Source of the DNA: Pelodictyon luteolum DSM 273
Lineage (GTDB): Bacteria > Bacteroidota > Chlorobiia > Chlorobiales > Chlorobiaceae
Assembly (NCBI RefSeq): GCF_000012485.1
Contig: NC_007512.1
Coordinates: 1,427,001 to 1,491,000, forward strand
Direction of reading: 5' to 3'
Length of the DNA stretch: 64,000 bases
Shown: piece after piece, positions 61,579 to 64,000 of the stretch
How the letters are laid out: each line of letters begins with the position of its first letter
Position numbering within the stretch: the first letter of the stretch is position 1
The notes under the pieces: model-generated
What the model was told of the DNA's origin: nothing
Database searches by the model: none
The model's input: the letters and a program-made list of their open reading frames with translations, nothing else
Made by a program: the position numbers and the translations under genes

Positions 61579-62301
61579 GTGAACGCCATCGCCATCATTG
61601 CCGCCAGCGGCATAGGGAAACGGATGCAGCTGCCCGGCGGCAGGAGCAAGCAGCTGCTTGAAATCGGAGGGTTCCCGGTCATCCACCACACCCTCAAAGC
61701 CTTCGAGGATGCCTCGCAGGTCACGGAGGTTTACATCGCCACGAAAGCCGACAACATCGACCTGCTCCAGGACATGGCCCGCAGTGCCGGGTTCAGGAAG
61801 GTCCGCCACGTGATTGAAGGAGGCAAGGAGCGCCAGGACTCCGTATGGAACTGCATCCGCATGATCAGTGACGGACACTCTGGCGCAGGCGAACTGCCCG
61901 ATGCCATCCTGGTCCATGACGGGGCACGCCCCTTCATCCGCCCCGAAGAAATCGACGACATCGTCCGTCTCTCGGTAGAATCGGGCGCATGCGTTCCCGG
62001 AAACCGCCCGAAGGATACCATCAAGTACATCGGCAGCGACCCCTCCTGCTTCGGAGCCACCCTTGAGCGTTCGCGCCTCATGCAGGTGCAGACCCCCCAG
62101 GGATTCCGTGCCGGCATGCTCATCGATGCGCACCATAGGGCGGCAGAAGAGGGATGGTACGCAACCGATGACGCAGCGCTGGTCGAACGCTATTTCCCCG
62201 ACTATCCGGTCAGGATCTACGAAACAGGCTACCACAACATCAAGATCACCACACCCGAAGACATACCGGTAGCCGAAGCGATTTACCAAGCTCTCCTGTA
62301 A
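61579..62301 (+). CDS. ispD: 2-C-methyl-D-erythritol 4-phosphate cytidylyltransferase
   Basis: 240 residues from GTG 61579. Nucleotide motif NAIAIIAASGIGKRMQLPGG, the HDGARPFI signature and the C-terminal KITTPEDIPVAE are present. It makes CDP-methylerythritol in the MEP isoprenoid pathway, which supplies carotenoids, bacteriochlorophyll tails and quinones. Queues directly after queA, probably co-transcribed. Confidence 0.95.
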   Translation: MNAIAIIAASGIGKRMQLPGGRSKQLLEIGGFPVIHHTLKAFEDASQVTEVYIATKADNIDLLQDMARSAGFRKVRHVIEGGKERQDSVWNCIRMISDGHSGAGELPDAILVHDGARPFIRPEEIDDIVRLSVESGACVPGNRPKDTIKYIGSDPSCFGATLERSRLMQVQTPQGFRAGMLIDAHHRAAEEGWYATDDAALVERYFPDYPVRIYETGYHNIKITTPEDIPVAEAIYQALL

Positions 62302-62348
62302 TAGCCCTGAAACCGGCTGCCGGAGCCCAGAAAAACCAGAGATTCAGT

Positions 62349-62376
62349 TTGTTTATTGTGAGGGCTGTCGTATATT
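62349..62376 (+). promoter_or_regulatory. Promoter of the tRNA gene
   Basis: TTGTTT (62349-62354), a 16-base spacer and TATATT (62371-62376) sit 14 bases before the first tRNA base. Confidence 0.5.
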
Positions 62377-62390
62377 ATCAGCCCGGAAAT

Positions 62391-62467
62391 GGTGAGGTAG
62401 CTCAGTTGGTTAGAGCACAGGATTCATAACCCTGAGGTCGAGGGTTCAACTCCCTCTCTCACCACCA
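62391..62467 (+). tRNA. tRNA with CAT anticodon (tRNA-Met, or Ile2)
   Basis: Full cloverleaf: acceptor GGTGAGG/TCTCACC, D stem GCTC/GAGC, anticodon stem CAGGA/CCCTG-type with loop TTCATAA, T arm GAGGG-TTCAACT-CCCTC, discriminator A and an encoded CCA. CAT is used by elongator Met and by lysidine-modified Ile2; I favour Met but sequence alone does not decide. It lacks the C1-A72 feature of initiator tRNA. Confidence 0.92.
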
Positions 62468-62497
62468 CTTCCAAGTTTACCACCATGCGTAAAGCGC

Positions 62498-62526
62498 CGA
62501 AAGCCCCTATTCCACAGGGGTTTTCG
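62498..62526 (+). terminator. Intrinsic terminator after the tRNA
   Basis: CGAAAGCCCCT and AGGGGTTTTCG pair (one G-T) around a 7-base loop, with T-rich sequence in and after the right arm. Confidence 0.75.
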
Positions 62527-62592
62527 CGTTTCTGCCATTCGCCTCTTTTCGCTCATACTACCATTATCCGCATTATTAATCCGGCAACGAAA

Positions 62593-62787
62593 CTACGAAG
62601 CTTGTGCATACCGGACTTTTGGGTGATTGAATAGCTTCGCAACTTTCCTGGCGATTTCTGAAGATGCCTCAAATGTGAAACGGTCTTCTTTCGAATTGTT
62701 TCTTTGTTCCGCGAAACACCGCCCTTGTTTCCATGCACGGCCGATTTCTCTTGTGCAAAGCACGACAGACAGCTCTAGACTTTTCAT
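62593..62787 (-). CDS. Possible small protein coupled to hipA
   Basis: A 64-residue frame whose ATG overlaps the hipA stop (ATGA) on the minus strand. It reads MKSLELSVVLCTREIGRAWK and ends FEASSEIARKVAKLFNHPKV plus eight residues; basic and partly helical. The overlap is the only support. I recognise no family, and HipB antitoxins are normally upstream of hipA and carry a helix-turn-helix, which I do not see. Confidence 0.3.
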   Translation of the reverse strand: MKSLELSVVLCTREIGRAWKQGRCFAEQRNNSKEDRFTFEASSEIARKVAKLFNHPKVRYAQAS

Positions 62788-64000
62788 TTCAGGTATATAA
62801 GGGTCTTTGAGATCTGGTCCCGTAAGGCAGGATTAACCATGACTTCATCGGCATAGTGCGTCCAATCCGCAACCGCAGCATTGACTTCATCGATGATGCC
62901 GGCGGCTTTTTTTACACTGACGGATTTGCCGATGGCGAGCAGGTCTTCCCTGGTGATGTCTCTGCGCTTGCCGTTGATGCTCAGGGCATGCTGACTGACC
63001 CATCGATGATCGGGCTGCCAGGCGTGGCAGACATCATACGCCGGTGCCAGTTCCCATTTTCCGCCCTGTTTCAGCCGGAATGAAAAATTCTTGGTATGGT
63101 CGTCACAGTTCCGGGCCGCGACGTTGAAGGTCATCCTCCTGAACAGTTGCTCGGCATCGGGATAGGGCAGTTTCAGTTCGCGCATGGTCTGAAAAAGCTG
63201 TTCGTAGCTGAAACTCATGACCAAGTTGTAGTCGAAGTGCTTCAGGGCACTGAAGGTCTGGATATGATGTTTCGTTGATCCTCCTTCACGGTCGAACCGT
63301 TTGGTCATGAAGTGCGCCCTCCCGTGTTCCTCCAGCAATCGGCAGGGCATCATGGTGATGCCGCAGGCCTGGGCCATGTGGTAGTAGGCCATTTCCACCC
63401 GGCCATAGCCGTGAGATGAGCCGAGTTGCACGTCGCTTACGCCGTCGAGCTTTAATAGCCAATGCGAGAACCCTTGTGGGGCATTAGTCTGCCCAGATCG
63501 AACCTCTCCGGTTTTCTCGTTCAATGCAATTATGGCCTTCGGCCTTGCACCGCCTGCCGAGGTGCCGATACGCAGCAGTTCCGACACCACCTTTTCCGTG
63601 TCCGCTTCGAGGTTGGTTGAAAAGGCCTCTTTGCTGGAGAGCATCCTTTTGGCAATATCCACCAGCGTATCGATCTCCAGAGAAAAGGTCCGTTTGCTGG
63701 CTTTCCAGACAGCCGGTTCGAATTCCAGAGCACCCATTCCACGGGTGCCCATAAAGCAGAGCATTTCGACCGGATTCATGCTGTTCTGTGGGCGGCCCTG
63801 GCGGGCCAGCCACAGATTGATCAACTGGTTACCGTACCGGTCAGGCAACACATCGGCCAGGAGGCCCGGCAATCCTTTGAAATTGTCCAGTGCAGGTTCA
63901 GCCTTTTTGCGCAGCGAGGGAAACAGAAACAGATTCCCAACATATGAGATGGGCATCTGCAGGGGAGCAAGGTCCCATCCCTTCGACTTGAACCGGGGAT
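62784..64000 (-). CDS. HipA-family serine/threonine kinase (toxin-antitoxin type), N-terminus beyond the window
   Basis: At least 405 codons: coding continues upstream of the Met at 63956 as RFKSKGWDLAPLQMP to the window edge. The kinase parts are clear: nucleotide loop RIGTSAGGARPKAII, substrate-lysine region HWLLKLDGV, catalytic loop ARNCDDHTKNFSF and the metal site LAPAYDV. HipA toxins phosphorylate translation factors such as glutamyl-tRNA synthetase and cause growth arrest, held in check by HipB. The antitoxin, if present, would lie to the right of the window. Confidence 0.88.
   Translation of the reverse strand, partial: PRFKSKGWDLAPLQMPISYVGNLFLFPSLRKKAEPALDNFKGLPGLLADVLPDRYGNQLINLWLARQGRPQNSMNPVEMLCFMGTRGMGALEFEPAVWKASKRTFSLEIDTLVDIAKRMLSSKEAFSTNLEADTEKVVSELLRIGTSAGGARPKAIIALNEKTGEVRSGQTNAPQGFSHWLLKLDGVSDVQLGSSHGYGRVEMAYYHMAQACGITMMPCRLLEEHGRAHFMTKRFDREGGSTKHHIQTFSALKHFDYNLVMSFSYEQLFQTMRELKLPYPDAEQLFRRMTFNVAARNCDDHTKNFSFRLKQGGKWELAPAYDVCHAWQPDHRWVSQHALSINGKRRDITREDLLAIGKSVSVKKAAGIIDEVNAAVADWTHYADEVMVNPALRDQISKTLIYLK

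Overview
The window looks like chromosome from a green sulfur bacterium (Chlorobiaceae, Chlorobium/Pelodictyon type). This rests on GC-rich, gene-dense DNA carrying a plant/cyanobacterial-type carotene desaturase, a class I fumarase suited to the reductive TCA cycle, a transketolase encoded as separate halves, and a propionyl-CoA to succinyl-CoA operon. Species cannot be fixed from sequence reading alone.

Layout. 1-3.8 kb: a family 65 glycosidase/phosphorylase running off the left edge, and a divergent zinc-ribbon/leucine-rich-repeat protein. 3.9-9.9 kb (minus): sodium-pump decarboxylase beta, alpha and gamma subunits, fumarase and a universal stress protein. 10-20 kb: housekeeping and stress genes (kinase fusion, ferritin-like/VIT1 iron protein, HtpG, a NeuB-like synthase with a KdsC-like phosphatase, PPK2, pyrophosphatase, MscS channel). 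20-27.6 kb: PrfC, a hybrid histidine kinase broken at a 9-base G tract, tRNA-Pro and tRNA-Arg, carotene desaturase, RecR, YbaB, transketolase C-half. 27.7-37.6 kb (plus): KsgA, then propionyl-CoA synthetase, methylmalonyl-CoA epimerase, a fused carboxyltransferase, both methylmalonyl-CoA mutase subunits and MeaB, the last five overlapping by 1-4 bases or nearly abutting.

38.4-48.8 kb: a complete type I-C CRISPR-Cas locus (cas3-cas5-cas8c-cas7-cas4-cas1-cas2) followed by 40 repeats. cas3 has a one-base frameshift inside the HD nuclease domain. cas8c carries a convincing internal start for Cas11c. A near-consensus promoter lies in the leader. Leader-distal spacers are consistently longer (35-36) than most leader-proximal ones (33-34). 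Just past the array, 48.8-49.5 kb holds two isolated degenerate repeats of a different, type I-E-like, family around frameshifted gene debris, one piece resembling a Mu-like phage virion-morphogenesis protein.

49.8-62.3 kb: slipin/NfeD pair, membrane zinc peptidase, amino acid permease, short-chain dehydrogenase, thymidylate kinase, a HAD phosphatase of trehalose-phosphatase type, a beta-phosphoglucomutase-GH65 fusion, QueA and IspD. 62.4-64 kb: tRNA with CAT anticodon and a HipA-family kinase running off the right edge.

The metabolic genes fit together: propionate can enter as propionyl-CoA and leave as succinyl-CoA, while the sodium-pump decarboxylase and fumarase act at the oxaloacetate/malate/fumarate node. 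The two GH65 enzymes plus the HAD phosphatase suggest alpha-glucose disaccharide (trehalose or maltose type) metabolism.
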